Below, piece after piece: positions 7,935 through 15,261 of a stretch of 18,158 nucleotides of DNA (positions are counted from its first letter, which is position 1; every line of letters begins with the position of its first letter). The stretch is from an uncultured bacterium (GTDB lineage Bacteria; Hydrogenedentota; Hydrogenedentia; Hydrogenedentales; CAILVY01): the NCBI GenBank assembly GCA_937951485.1, contig CALEDJ010000071.1, positions 1-18,158 of the forward strand. The letters run 5' to 3'. A program made the position numbers and the translations under genes. The notes beneath the pieces were generated by a model. That model was not told where the DNA came from and searched no databases. It worked only from the letters and a program-made list of their open reading frames with translations.

Positions 7935-8041
7935 TTCCCCCTCACCCCACCCCTCTCCCGGAGGGAGAGGGAGCGGCTGCATTCCTCACGTTTCGCGGCA
8001 AACGCCCTCTCCCGGAGGGAGAGGGGTGGGGTGAGGGGGAA
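7935..8041. repeat. REPIN-like element: two REP palindromes in inverted orientation
   Basis: Perfect 25-bp inverted arms lie at 7935-7959 (TTCCCCCTCACCCC to CCCTCTCCC) and 8017-8041. Each arm carries its own smaller palindrome, in which CCCTCTCCC and GGGAGAGGG surround a 3-nt GGA loop (7951-7971 and 8005-8025). About 33 nt of unique sequence separate the two palindromes. This nested arrangement is the structure described for REPINs, and CCCTCACCCC...CCCTCTCCC is a form I know from intergenic repeats in several bacteria. No REP-associated transposase is in the window. Confidence 0.8.
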
Positions 8042-8167
8042 AGTCAATATAATCGAAGGCCTTTCTCAGCGTCCGGAATGTTTGGAACAGCATGGAAATA
8101 TTCCCCTGAATTGCTGTTGGTGTAGCGTCACCACATTTCCACCAGAAGGGGAGAAGAAAGAAGAAGT

Positions 8168-8200
8168 GGACAGGATAACGGGATTTACAGGATGGATTGG
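8168..8200. repeat. Short ACAGGAT-type intergenic repeat
   Basis: GGACAGGATAACGGGATTTA is followed by CAGGATGGATTGG: four GGAT units spaced 8 to 11 nt apart. Sequences of this form recur between genes in many bacterial genomes, from general knowledge. Only one copy is in the window, so its repeat status cannot be confirmed here. Confidence 0.4.
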
Positions 8201-8315
8201 GTGGCCCCGGCGGGAAAGCATGTCGGTGGTGCATTTCGCGTGTACACGCGCATGGGTTCCGGTGTTCTGCGTTCCATTCATGAGAAGCGCGCATACCAGA
8301 CTGGATCGGGAGGAA

Positions 8316-8346
8316 TTGCGCACGATGGGGTCGGGGGCGCTATACT
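8316..8346 (+). promoter_or_regulatory. Candidate promoter for the nucleotidyltransferase operon
   Basis: TTGCGC (8316-8321) is followed after 19 nt by TATACT (8341-8346), with a predicted transcription start near 8353 and a leader of about 34 nt. The -10 is good; the spacing is longer than the preferred 17 nt, so support is moderate. Confidence 0.4.
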
Positions 8347-8386
8347 GCGTTGCGGATCGCAACAAAGACGGAGAGGCGGCGATTTT

Positions 8387-9769
8387 ATGATATCTGCGGT
8401 GGTGTTGGCGGCTGGAGAAGGCCGGGGGACGTGGCCATTCAGCGGCATTCGACAGAAAACAACGGTTCCGGTGCTGCATGTGCCGATGGTGCGGCGCATG
8501 GTCCTGCAATTGGCCGATCTGGGGATTTCCGAAATTGTGGTGGTTACCGGACACCGGGCGGAAGCGGTGCAGGCATGCGTGTTGGACATTCCGGCGGTCA
8601 GGTGCGTGCGACAGGCCGTTTGCCGGGGGCCGGTGGATGCGGCATTGATGGGTTTGGCGGCCGTCTCCGGAGATGCGGTGCTCCTCTGCTGCGCCGACAT
8701 CGTGACGACACGTGACACCCTGCGGCAAACGCTCGACGCTTATACGCACAGCGGCGGCGCGGGTGTGCTGCTGGGGGCGCCGTGTCCGGGGGGATTGCAC
8801 CACTGGGTCACTTTGGAATGCGACGACAGCGGCGCGCTGACCGGCGTGTGGGCGCGCGGGGAGTGCGCCCGCCCGCGCTTCGTGGGGGTTGCCGTTGCGC
8901 CCACGGCGCGGCTGCGTCAGTACTTTGATCGCAATCCCGGCATTATGGAGAACACGGGGGTGGGTTCCATGCCGCCGGTCGAAGGCGACCTTGCATTCAG
9001 TTTTGAGTTGATGCGGCGTGACGGGATTGAAACACGTTGCGTTATCGCGCGGGATTTCGTCGTGGACGTGGACAGGCCGTGGGATATTGTCGAAGCGAAC
9101 AAACAGGCGTTAGGCTACGCCATCGCCTCGGTGCCGGAGAACAGGATCGATCCCGATGCGCGCATTCACGACGGCGCGGAGATTGCGGCCGATGCGCGCC
9201 TGATCGCACAAGCCGGTGCGCAGGTGGGGAAAGGCTGCATCATCCAAGGCTCGGCCATTCTTATGAGCGGCGCGCAAGTGCGCCATGGCGCGATTCTGGG
9301 GTCAGGGGTGTCCATCGGACATCGCGCGCGCGTCGAAGAATATGCCAAAATACATGCGGAGTCCGTGCTTGGCGATGACAGCGTGCTCGCGCATTGCGCC
9401 GAATTCAGCGGCATCACGTTCGATACCGTGTTGATGTACCACTACTGTTGCATTTCCGCGTTGATTGGCACGCATGTGGACATCGGCGCGGCGACCGTCT
9501 GCGGCACTTGGCGATTCGATGACGGTGTCCGCCGACAATATGTTGCCGGTCATTGGGAAACCCCGGCGTGGCACGGCAATCTGAGTTATATCGGCGACTA
9601 TGCGCGGACGGGGGTGAATGCCACCTTTATGCCGGGCGTGAAAGTGGGATGCTATTGTTGTGTGGGCCCCGGCGTTATTGTTTCAGAGGACATCCCCGAA
9701 AGGAAAATGCTCCTGGCTGCGCAACGCCAGATTCAAAAGGAATGGGGTCCTGAACATTACGGCTGGTAA
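8387..9769 (+). CDS. GlmU-like sugar-phosphate nucleotidyltransferase with left-handed beta-helix domain
   Basis: A 460-aa two-domain protein. Residues 1-245 resemble NTP_transferase enzymes that join a nucleotide to a sugar-1-phosphate (LAAGEG at 8-13, IRQKTTVPVL at 21-30, VDVDRPWDIVEAN at 226-238). Residues 255-440 are a left-handed beta-helix of hexapeptide repeats (IDPDARIHDGAEIAADARL onward; GTHVDIGAATV 361-371; ATFMPGVKVG 412-421), as in GlmU acetyltransferase domains. It resembles the archaeal-type bifunctional GlmU more than the E. coli form. Key positions differ: the loop reads GEGRGTWP where relatives have GxGTR, so the usual Arg is Gly, and the metal-site segment reads CADIV rather than a GD motif, though the Asp remains. 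Activity is therefore uncertain. ATG at 8387 follows GGAGAGG by 10 nt. The aldolase gene begins 19 nt downstream. Confidence 0.82.
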   Translation: MISAVVLAAGEGRGTWPFSGIRQKTTVPVLHVPMVRRMVLQLADLGISEIVVVTGHRAEAVQACVLDIPAVRCVRQAVCRGPVDAALMGLAAVSGDAVLLCCADIVTTRDTLRQTLDAYTHSGGAGVLLGAPCPGGLHHWVTLECDDSGALTGVWARGECARPRFVGVAVAPTARLRQYFDRNPGIMENTGVGSMPPVEGDLAFSFELMRRDGIETRCVIARDFVVDVDRPWDIVEANKQALGYAIASVPENRIDPDARIHDGAEIAADARLIAQAGAQVGKGCIIQGSAILMSGAQVRHGAILGSGVSIGHRARVEEYAKIHAESVLGDDSVLAHCAEFSGITFDTVLMYHYCCISALIGTHVDIGAATVCGTWRFDDGVRRQYVAGHWETPAWHGNLSYIGDYARTGVNATFMPGVKVGCYCCVGPGVIVSEDIPERKMLLAAQRQIQKEWGPEHYGW

Positions 9770-9788
9770 AGCGGAGAAAGGAATCGCA

Positions 9789-10682
9789 ATGAAATTCAAG
9801 GCGGACGGGATTATTTCGGCGATGGTGACGCCGTTCACCAGGGACGGGGAGTATGTGGATTACGACAAGGTGGGGGCGTTGGCGCAGTTTCTGGTGAAGG
9901 CGGGCGTGCACGGCCTGTTCCCCTGCGGCACGACGGGCGAGGGGCTGCTCATGTCTCCCGTCGAGCGCATGGAGGTGTTGGAGGAAGTCGTGGCGGCCGT
10001 CGGCGGCAGAACGCTCATCATCGCGCACACGGGCGCGATGGACCTGGCAACCACCATTGATCTGACGCGGCACGCGCAGGCGTGCGGCGCGGACGCCGCG
10101 GGCGTCGTCGTGCCGGGCTACTACGGCTACGACGACGTCTCCCTGGAAAACTACTACCGGCGCATCGCCAAGGCGGTCAAGGGCTTTCCCGTCCTCCTGT
10201 ACAATATTCCATCGTGCGCAAAGAACGCCCTTTCCACAGACCTGGTGATCCGGCTGGCCGAAACGACGGAGAACATCGTCGGCATCAAGGACAGTTCCGG
10301 CGACATGGCATCGCTGACCCGGCTGATTGGCAATGCCCCCAAGGGCTTTCAGGTGATCAACGGTGCGGATGATTACGGCTATCAAGCCTTCCTCGCCGGG
10401 GTGCCCGGCGCGGTCTCCGGCACCTCGAATGTCGTATGGGACGTGTACCTTTCCGTGTACACCCAGATCAAGAAAGGCGATCTCAAGAAGGCCTGGAAGG
10501 CTCAGGTGGTGCTGGAAAAAATGTGCCGCGTGCTCGAATATGGGCACAAGGCCGCAATCTTCAAGGAGGGATTGCGACTTCGCGGCTTCGACGCGGGGTA
10601 TGTGCGGCCGCCCCAACGCGAACTCACCGTCGCCGAGAAGAAACGCCTCGCCAAGGACCTGGCCGCCGCCGGGATCATTTGA
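9789..10682 (+). CDS. DapA/NanA-superfamily class I aldolase (dihydrodipicolinate-synthase-like)
   Basis: A 297-aa TIM-barrel lyase, the usual length for the family. GTTGEG (47-52) supplies the threonine pair, Y138 in LLYNIPSC is the catalytic tyrosine, and K167 in VGIKDSSGD forms the Schiff base. Known members condense or cleave pyruvate with an aldehyde. True DapA enzymes have Arg in YN(V/I)PSRT to hold the amino-acid carboxylate; here the segment is YNIPSCAKN, with Cys143 instead. Lysine synthesis is therefore unlikely, and a sugar-acid, sialic-acid-like or keto-deoxy-sugar substrate is more probable (inference). The start at 9789 follows GGAGAAAGGA by 6 nt. It shares an operon with the upstream nucleotidyltransferase, which also points to carbohydrate metabolism. 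Confidence 0.9.
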   Translation: MKFKADGIISAMVTPFTRDGEYVDYDKVGALAQFLVKAGVHGLFPCGTTGEGLLMSPVERMEVLEEVVAAVGGRTLIIAHTGAMDLATTIDLTRHAQACGADAAGVVVPGYYGYDDVSLENYYRRIAKAVKGFPVLLYNIPSCAKNALSTDLVIRLAETTENIVGIKDSSGDMASLTRLIGNAPKGFQVINGADDYGYQAFLAGVPGAVSGTSNVVWDVYLSVYTQIKKGDLKKAWKAQVVLEKMCRVLEYGHKAAIFKEGLRLRGFDAGYVRPPQRELTVAEKKRLAKDLAAAGII

Positions 10683-10783
10683 GTTGACGGTTTGGCCGGT
10701 CTCATGACTGCGCCGCAAGCGCCGACCGAAGGTCTCCAAGTACACTAAAGACGCCAAGGCCCCTGTGGTCGCCGGGGGCGGGA

Positions 10784-11956
10784 TCATTTGCGGCGCAACA
10801 TGTCCTCGTAGATGTCGGAAAGCGCGTCAGCGCAGCGCGGGAGGGAGAAGCGGGCAAGAGCGTGTTCGCGGCCATGCTGGGCGAGTTCGCGGCGGCGCCG
10901 CGCATTCCGGATGAGTTCGGTGATGACCTCATAGAGCGCGACGAAATCGTTCGGCTGGCACAGTACGGCGGCATCTTCCGCGATTTCCGCTACAGCACCG
11001 GTGCAGGTGCTGACCACCGGCGTGCCGGCGGCCATCGCTTCGATGAGCGTCATGCCGATCTGCTCCTGCCATTCAGGCGTGGCGATGCTGGGCAAAACAA
11101 AGAGGTCCGCCGCCCGGAAGGCCTCCGGCATCCGTTCGTAGGGCAGCGCGCCGGCGAAAAGGCACGCCTCGCGCACACCAAGCCGTTGGGCCAGATGTTC
11201 GATGCGGTCCCTGTCCTGGTCCGGGCCGACCATCATCAGGCGTACCCGATGACGACGCAACGCCGGGTCGCGCACCAGTTCGCGCAGGGCAAGGAGCAGA
11301 AAATCAATGCCCTTGCGCGGCAGGAACCACCCCACAAAGAGGATGACGAAATCATCCGGGCCCAGCCCGAATGCCGCACGGTTGGCCGGGCCGGGCGCAA
11401 ACTTGTCCGTGTCCACCCCCGGATCAATCTTGACGATGCGTTCAGTGGGAACATGCTCCAAGTCGAGCATGCGAAACGAGCGTTCAGTGTACACAATGAA
11501 GCGGTCGGCATGGGCGGCGACCTGCCGCTTGATTTCCCTGCGAACGGGGTTACGCTCCATGTTGAAGGGGATGTTGTCCCAGACCATCACTGCGATCGGA
11601 ATCCCCCATCGGGCGCGCGCCGCCACCGCCTCCGCCGACCAGTCGGTAAACAACTCCCAGGACTGGATGATGTCGAAGTCTTGAAGGCGTTCATGGAAGG
11701 GAAGGATATGCGGTTCGCGCCCGGCATATCGCGAGAGCAGAATGTTGCGCACGCGCCGCGCGATCGGCCCCGCCTGCGTGTCGAAATGGATGAATTCCGC
11801 CGGGAAAGTCGGCATATCGCGGCTGCCGGGCAGGGAATCCCCGCGGGTTTCGGTGTGCGTGCAAAAAGCGGTTATCGCGGGGTTGCCGCGCAGCATCCTG
11901 AACGCGTGAAAATGCCACGGACTGAGACGATTACCTGCGAGAAGCGCCAGTTTCAC
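10784..11956 (-). CDS. GT4-family glycosyltransferase
   Basis: A 390-aa GT-B-fold enzyme that transfers a sugar from an activated donor, probably in the cytoplasm or at the inner membrane. The N-terminal acceptor half is variable. From about 200 the Glycos_transf_1 domain is clear: VILFVGWFLPRKGIDFLLLA (204-223), MMVGPD (241-246), and RAADLFVLPS (281-290). The donor-binding EX7E motif lies in EQIGMTLIE (E298, E306), followed by AMAAGTPVVST. Translation starts with GTG at 11956, preceded by a strong GGGAGG about 7 nt upstream. It is last of four genes on this strand, 84 nt after the GMC oxidoreductase; functional linkage to it is unproven. Donor and acceptor cannot be read from sequence. Confidence 0.92.
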   Translation of the reverse strand: MKLALLAGNRLSPWHFHAFRMLRGNPAITAFCTHTETRGDSLPGSRDMPTFPAEFIHFDTQAGPIARRVRNILLSRYAGREPHILPFHERLQDFDIIQSWELFTDWSAEAVAARARWGIPIAVMVWDNIPFNMERNPVRREIKRQVAAHADRFIVYTERSFRMLDLEHVPTERIVKIDPGVDTDKFAPGPANRAAFGLGPDDFVILFVGWFLPRKGIDFLLLALRELVRDPALRRHRVRLMMVGPDQDRDRIEHLAQRLGVREACLFAGALPYERMPEAFRAADLFVLPSIATPEWQEQIGMTLIEAMAAGTPVVSTCTGAVAEIAEDAAVLCQPNDFVALYEVITELIRNARRRRELAQHGREHALARFSLPRCADALSDIYEDMLRRK

Positions 11957-12040
11957 GGTCCATCCTCCCGCCTGAAAGGTCCATCACCAGAACAGCCGTA
12001 TCACGATAATCCACGGGGCCGCAGATGCGCACGCGAGCGC

Positions 12041-13588
12041 TCATTGCGCCGCTTCCGGCCCAAGGGTCTTCCCCAATAGCCGCTGCGCGAGGCGCGTGCC
12101 CAGCATCATGATCGTCTCCTGCGGATTCACACCGAGCGCCGTCGGCACGGCGCTGCCGTCGCAGACGTACACGCCCGGCGCGCCGAAGACCTCATGGTCC
12201 GGCCCGCAAACGCCCTGCTCCGGCGTCGCGGCCATCCTGCACGTGCCCAGTGGATGGAAGGCCATGCACTCGATGTCCGCCGCGCGCAGCGGGCTGCGCT
12301 CGAAGCGGTCCACGTCCTCCAAGGAAGTGAATTCATTATCACGCCGGACAAGCATCGCCCAAGCGCGCTTCGCGCCGTGGCGAAGGAAAAGCCGCGCCAG
12401 CCATGCGAACGCCCGCTTGAAGCGGCGCACATCTGTGGAAGTGAGCGAATATATGAAGCGATAGCCGAGCAACGGCAGGCGCACCATGCGCCCTTCGGCG
12501 GTGTCGCTGATGAGAAAGCCATAGGACGCCATATGGCGGTAATTGCGGATGTAGTGGGCCAGGCGGTGACCGGACAGCGGATTTGCCGCGCCGCCCAAAT
12601 CCGGCGGCATCGTGATCCCCTCAAACATGATGCCGTCGTCGTGCAGCCCGTCGTAGCCGTACGCCTGGGGAATGCCTTCCCAGGGTTTGATTTCCTCATC
12701 AAATTCAGCGGCCACCTTGCTGGCCGGGTGTATTGCGAGGTGGCGTCCGAGATGCCGGTTGCCCCGGGCGATTCCGCTGCGCTTGAGCAACACCGGCGTC
12801 AGCAAGGTGCCGCAGGCGACCAACACGCGCGGCGCGTGGAGGGTCAGTGTATGACCCGTTGGCCGCCCGGTGTCGTCCACCGCCGCCGCGCGTACGCCCG
12901 ACGCACCATATCGGTCAAGCAGAATCCGATCCGCGCGGGCATGCACATAGACAACCGCGCCCGCACACAGCGCTTTCGGCAGATAACTCACCGCCATGCT
13001 TTTTTTCGCGCCGGAAGTGCAGCCGTAGCAACACATGCCGCAACCTTCGCATCCGGGCGCATTGCGCGGGAGCGGCGCGCCGGAAAGCCCTTCTCCCCCG
13101 ATGAATTCATGCACAAGAACGTTTGGGCGGCTCATCACCCTGAATGCCGCCGGGGCCACGCCGATTTCTGCTTCCACGCGATCAAAGAGAGGGGCGATCG
13201 CGGCAGGGTGCATATCCTGCAATCCGAATTCATTGCGCCAACGCGCCAGCACGGCCTCGGGCGTGCGGAAACAGGTCCCGGAATTGACGGTGGTGGTGCC
13301 CCCGAAGCAGCGGCCCAGCGGAACGGGAATCACCGGCGCGCCGATGGTCGCCGTGATGCCGCCGTCGCGGTACATCCGCTGGATCGCCTGCGAGGCGAGG
13401 TCGCGATGTTCGAAATGGCATCCGCCTTCCTCCAGCACCGCCACGCGCATCCCGCCTTCGGCGAGTTCCTTCGCCGCCGGCGCGCCGCCCGCCCCCGTTC
13501 CTACCACCACCGCGTCATAGGTTTCCACAATGTCATGCGACAGTGCGGCAGCGTCCCGGATGCCTTGCGGTGCTGCGTTCTGCGTCAT
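12041..13588 (-). CDS. GMC-family FAD oxidoreductase, long-chain-alcohol-oxidase-like
   Basis: A 515-aa flavoprotein. The FAD-binding Rossmann motif is VVVGTGAGG (27-35), the GMC N-terminal signature is RCFGGTTTVNSGT (93-105), and the C-terminal GMC domain contains FHPLGTCRM with the probable catalytic His445, then VCDGSAVPT and N488 in GVNPQETI. A Cys cluster, GCEGCGMCCYGCTSGAKKS (179-197), gives C180, C183, C186, C187 and C190. A similar Cys-rich segment before GAK(K/R)S occurs in fatty/long-chain alcohol oxidases. The likely reaction is oxidation of a hydrophobic alcohol. Its start ATG overlaps the stop of the upstream small gene (ATGA, 13585-13588), implying translational coupling; AGGGGA lies about 8 nt before the start. 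No signal peptide is visible. Confidence 0.9.
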   Translation of the reverse strand: MTQNAAPQGIRDAAALSHDIVETYDAVVVGTGAGGAPAAKELAEGGMRVAVLEEGGCHFEHRDLASQAIQRMYRDGGITATIGAPVIPVPLGRCFGGTTTVNSGTCFRTPEAVLARWRNEFGLQDMHPAAIAPLFDRVEAEIGVAPAAFRVMSRPNVLVHEFIGGEGLSGAPLPRNAPGCEGCGMCCYGCTSGAKKSMAVSYLPKALCAGAVVYVHARADRILLDRYGASGVRAAAVDDTGRPTGHTLTLHAPRVLVACGTLLTPVLLKRSGIARGNRHLGRHLAIHPASKVAAEFDEEIKPWEGIPQAYGYDGLHDDGIMFEGITMPPDLGGAANPLSGHRLAHYIRNYRHMASYGFLISDTAEGRMVRLPLLGYRFIYSLTSTDVRRFKRAFAWLARLFLRHGAKRAWAMLVRRDNEFTSLEDVDRFERSPLRAADIECMAFHPLGTCRMAATPEQGVCGPDHEVFGAPGVYVCDGSAVPTALGVNPQETIMMLGTRLAQRLLGKTLGPEAAQ

Positions 13589-14055
13589 GGTTCGATCCCC
13601 TTCGGGCAGGGCGACCGCGTATCCTCGGACATGCCCGTGCGGTGGCGCAAGGTTTCTTCATAGCCGATGAAACATAACAGTTCCGGCTCCTGAAGCAGGT
13701 TGGCCAACGTTGTCAACTTGATCAGTCTGAATAGGTCGCGCTTGAGGGAAAGGCGGTTGAATTCCCAGCCCTCCAACCGCCGCAACCGCGCTGCCAGAGG
13801 CAGACGGCTGAAGCGTCGCAGGCAACGCGGCGAGAACAGCGGCCCCCATTCGATGGCCAATAGTGACAGGCGAAATGCCGACACCAGTATCAGGGGCAGG
13901 CAGTCGAGTTGGTCTTGCAGCCGCGCCGCAACACGGTCCGGCGCCGTTCGCGACAGAATCGCCTCATCCTCCGCAACCAGGGTGCGTAACACCGCCCCCA
14001 GCGCGCGACGTTCCCCGGAACGCAACCGCCGCAACCATGGTGCATCCATACGCAT
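13585..14055 (-). CDS. Small helical protein coupled to GMC oxidoreductase (putative detached N-terminal domain)
   Basis: A 156-aa protein rich in Arg and Leu with no signal peptide. A hydrophobic stretch (CLPLILVSAFRLSLLAIEWG, about 52-71) is followed by RFSRLPLAARLRRLEGWEFN, a Leu-rich helical region and CFIGYEE (128-134). This order resembles, from memory, the N-terminal extension of plant and yeast long-chain alcohol oxidases (a KF(S)xLSxxKREKxLxxW helix followed by xxIGY), which precedes the FAD domain. Here it is encoded separately, with ATGA overlap to the oxidoreductase, so a dedicated partner or membrane-associating subunit is inferred. The start at 14055 has GGGGAAAG about 7 nt upstream; ATG two codons later is an alternative. 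It could also be an unrelated small subunit of gluconate-dehydrogenase type. Confidence 0.7.
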   Translation of the reverse strand: MRMDAPWLRRLRSGERRALGAVLRTLVAEDEAILSRTAPDRVAARLQDQLDCLPLILVSAFRLSLLAIEWGPLFSPRCLRRFSRLPLAARLRRLEGWEFNRLSLKRDLFRLIKLTTLANLLQEPELLCFIGYEETLRHRTGMSEDTRSPCPKGIEP

Positions 14056-14076
14056 AAAGAAACTTTCCCCGTACTT

Positions 14077-14088
14077 CTATGCGCATAG
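14077..14088. promoter_or_regulatory. 12-bp perfect palindrome, candidate operator
   Basis: CTATGCGCATAG is a perfect palindrome 21 nt upstream of the small-subunit/GMC operon start. On the minus strand it overlaps TACTAT, a possible -10 element (TACTATGCGCATAG). It could be a repressor site controlling the oxidase operon; no convincing -35 was found. Confidence 0.35.
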
Positions 14089-14121
14089 TACACAACGGTT
14101 GTCTTAATTTTCCAGTACGGA

Positions 14122-14982
14122 TTATCCGGCGCGCAGGAAAGCGCGAAAAACGTCGGGCATGGGCAGTTCCAGTTGTACCGTTTCACCGGTGATGGGGTGC
14201 GGGAACGCCAGAAAACAGGCGTGTAGTCCCAGGCGGCGCAACGGATCACTTTGCGCTCCATATTTCTTATCGCCTGCGACAGGGCAGCCAATCGAAGCGA
14301 GATGCACGCGAATCTGGTTTCTTCGTCCCGTTTCAAGGCGCACCTCGAGCAACGTGTTGGTTTTGAGCGATTTTTTGACGCGGTAATGCGTAATGGCCAG
14401 CCGCGCACCGGGTTCTCTCTCACACACCTGCATCTTTTGTGCGGCGGCTTCGCGCAGCCAGCCCCGGACCGTGCCGGCCTCCCTCGGCGGCCTCCCTTCC
14501 ACCAATACAAAATATCGCTTCTCCACACGGTCCCAGTGGCGCTGCAATGTCTTTTTGATTTCCAGGTTTTTGGCAAGCAGGAGCAACCCCGAGGCGGACC
14601 GGTCGATCCGGTGAACGATATAGACGCGCCCGCGCCCGTGGGTGATCGCGCGCACATAGTCTCCCATCACGTCATAAGCCGATGGCGCCTCCTCGCCGAC
14701 GGCTGCGATCGAAAGCAGGCCCGACGGCTTGTCCACCACCATCAGCCATTGGTCATCGTAAACTAGCGGCAACGGCGGCTCAACGGCCCGCGCCGCGTCC
14801 ACCCGGTGAACCTCGACCACCTGCCCCGGCCGGATCGCCTGGTCCGGTCGCTTTGCGACCGCCCCGTCCACCGTGACGCCGCCATACTTGATCATCTTGC
14901 GCAGGCGCGTCTTCGCCGCCGACTGTATCTTACGCTGCAGGAATTCCAGCAAAGCGCATGGTTCGTTCACAAGAATCCGCAT
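14122..14982 (-). CDS. RluA-family 23S rRNA/tRNA pseudouridine synthase
   Basis: A 286-aa enzyme that isomerises uridine to pseudouridine in RNA. An N-terminal S4 RNA-binding domain (about 11-60, LLEFLQRKI to KYGGVTVDGA) precedes the catalytic domain. The signature IVHRIDRSASGLLLLAKN (122-139) contains the catalytic Asp127. VEKRYFVLVEG, then LETGRRNQIRVHLASIGCPV (216-235) and GDKKYG complete the family pattern. RluC/RluD-type target specificity cannot be assigned. ATG at 14982 with AAGGAA 8 nt upstream is preferred over the in-frame ATG at 15024, which adds 14 residues not typical of the S4 domain. The gene lies 66 nt before the oxidase operon. Confidence 0.92.
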   Translation of the reverse strand: MRILVNEPCALLEFLQRKIQSAAKTRLRKMIKYGGVTVDGAVAKRPDQAIRPGQVVEVHRVDAARAVEPPLPLVYDDQWLMVVDKPSGLLSIAAVGEEAPSAYDVMGDYVRAITHGRGRVYIVHRIDRSASGLLLLAKNLEIKKTLQRHWDRVEKRYFVLVEGRPPREAGTVRGWLREAAAQKMQVCEREPGARLAITHYRVKKSLKTNTLLEVRLETGRRNQIRVHLASIGCPVAGDKKYGAQSDPLRRLGLHACFLAFPHPITGETVQLELPMPDVFRAFLRAG

Positions 14983-15083
14983 GGAAATGTTTCCTTGAAA
15001 GCATTCAAGATTCCATTCTAACATGGGGCCATTGCTGCAAGTTTCAAAGCAGGTTGTTTCATTCAGTGTTCCATTTTCTGTGC

Positions 15084-15112
15084 TTGACCCATTTCAGGAA
15101 AAATGCTAGCAT
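15084..15112 (+). promoter_or_regulatory. Promoter of the MFS transporter gene
   Basis: TTGACC (15084-15089) and TAGCAT (15107-15112) are separated by exactly 17 nt, and TGC (15104-15106) directly before the -10 makes an extended -10 element. Transcription would begin near 15119, leaving a leader of about 143 nt. The RluA-type gene starts divergently at 14982. Confidence 0.65.
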
Positions 15113-15118
15113 CAGCCT

Positions 15119-15261
15119 TGCGGGGCTTAATGAAAGTTCGGTTTTTCATGGGCGAGAAAACCGCCTGGCGAGGGAATGTCTGATTCATGCAACGTGAATA
15201 AGTCAACGCCAACCGGCCCTTGTGCGATGCGCGCACAGGGGCAAAGCAGGAGGAGGAATCC
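15119..15261 (+). promoter_or_regulatory. Structured 5' leader of the MFS transporter gene
   Basis: Two hairpins are visible. The first pairs CGGTTTTT (15139-15146) with GAAAACCG (15156-15163) around a 9-nt loop. The second pairs GCCCTTGTGCG (15216-15226) with CGCACAGGGGC (15232-15242), 11 pairs with one G-U and a 5-nt loop, ending 5 nt before the Shine-Dalgarno. A 17-codon open frame (15130-15183, MKVRFFMGEKTAWRGNV) overlaps the first hairpin without a clear ribosome site. I recognise no known riboswitch class; a regulatory leader is an inference. Confidence 0.4.

Larger units (their letters stand above)
7743..8386. other. Non-coding stretch before the nucleotidyltransferase operon
   Basis: About 640 nt without a supportable gene. 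It contains the REPIN-like inverted pair (7935-8041), a short ACAGGAT-type repeat (8168-8200) and a candidate promoter (8316-8346). An in-frame open extension of the nucleotidyltransferase gene back to 8192 has no family resemblance. Together with the adjoining pseudogene, the region looks like a decaying intergenic zone. Confidence 0.55.

Noticed and set aside
10683-10783. Terminator between the convergent aldolase and glycosyltransferase genes
   Set aside because: Only short stems (for example GCCCC with GGGGC) without T-runs. Not strong enough to call.
9675-10787. 370-codon minus-strand frame opposite the DapA-like aldolase
   Set aside because: It is a shadow of the aldolase gene, with no motifs and no ribosome site.
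10862-13663. Long plus-strand open frames (405 and 489 codons) opposite the glycosyltransferase and GMC oxidoreductase
   Set aside because: The minus-strand genes have clear motifs. The plus-strand translations are Arg/Ala-rich shadows with no domains.
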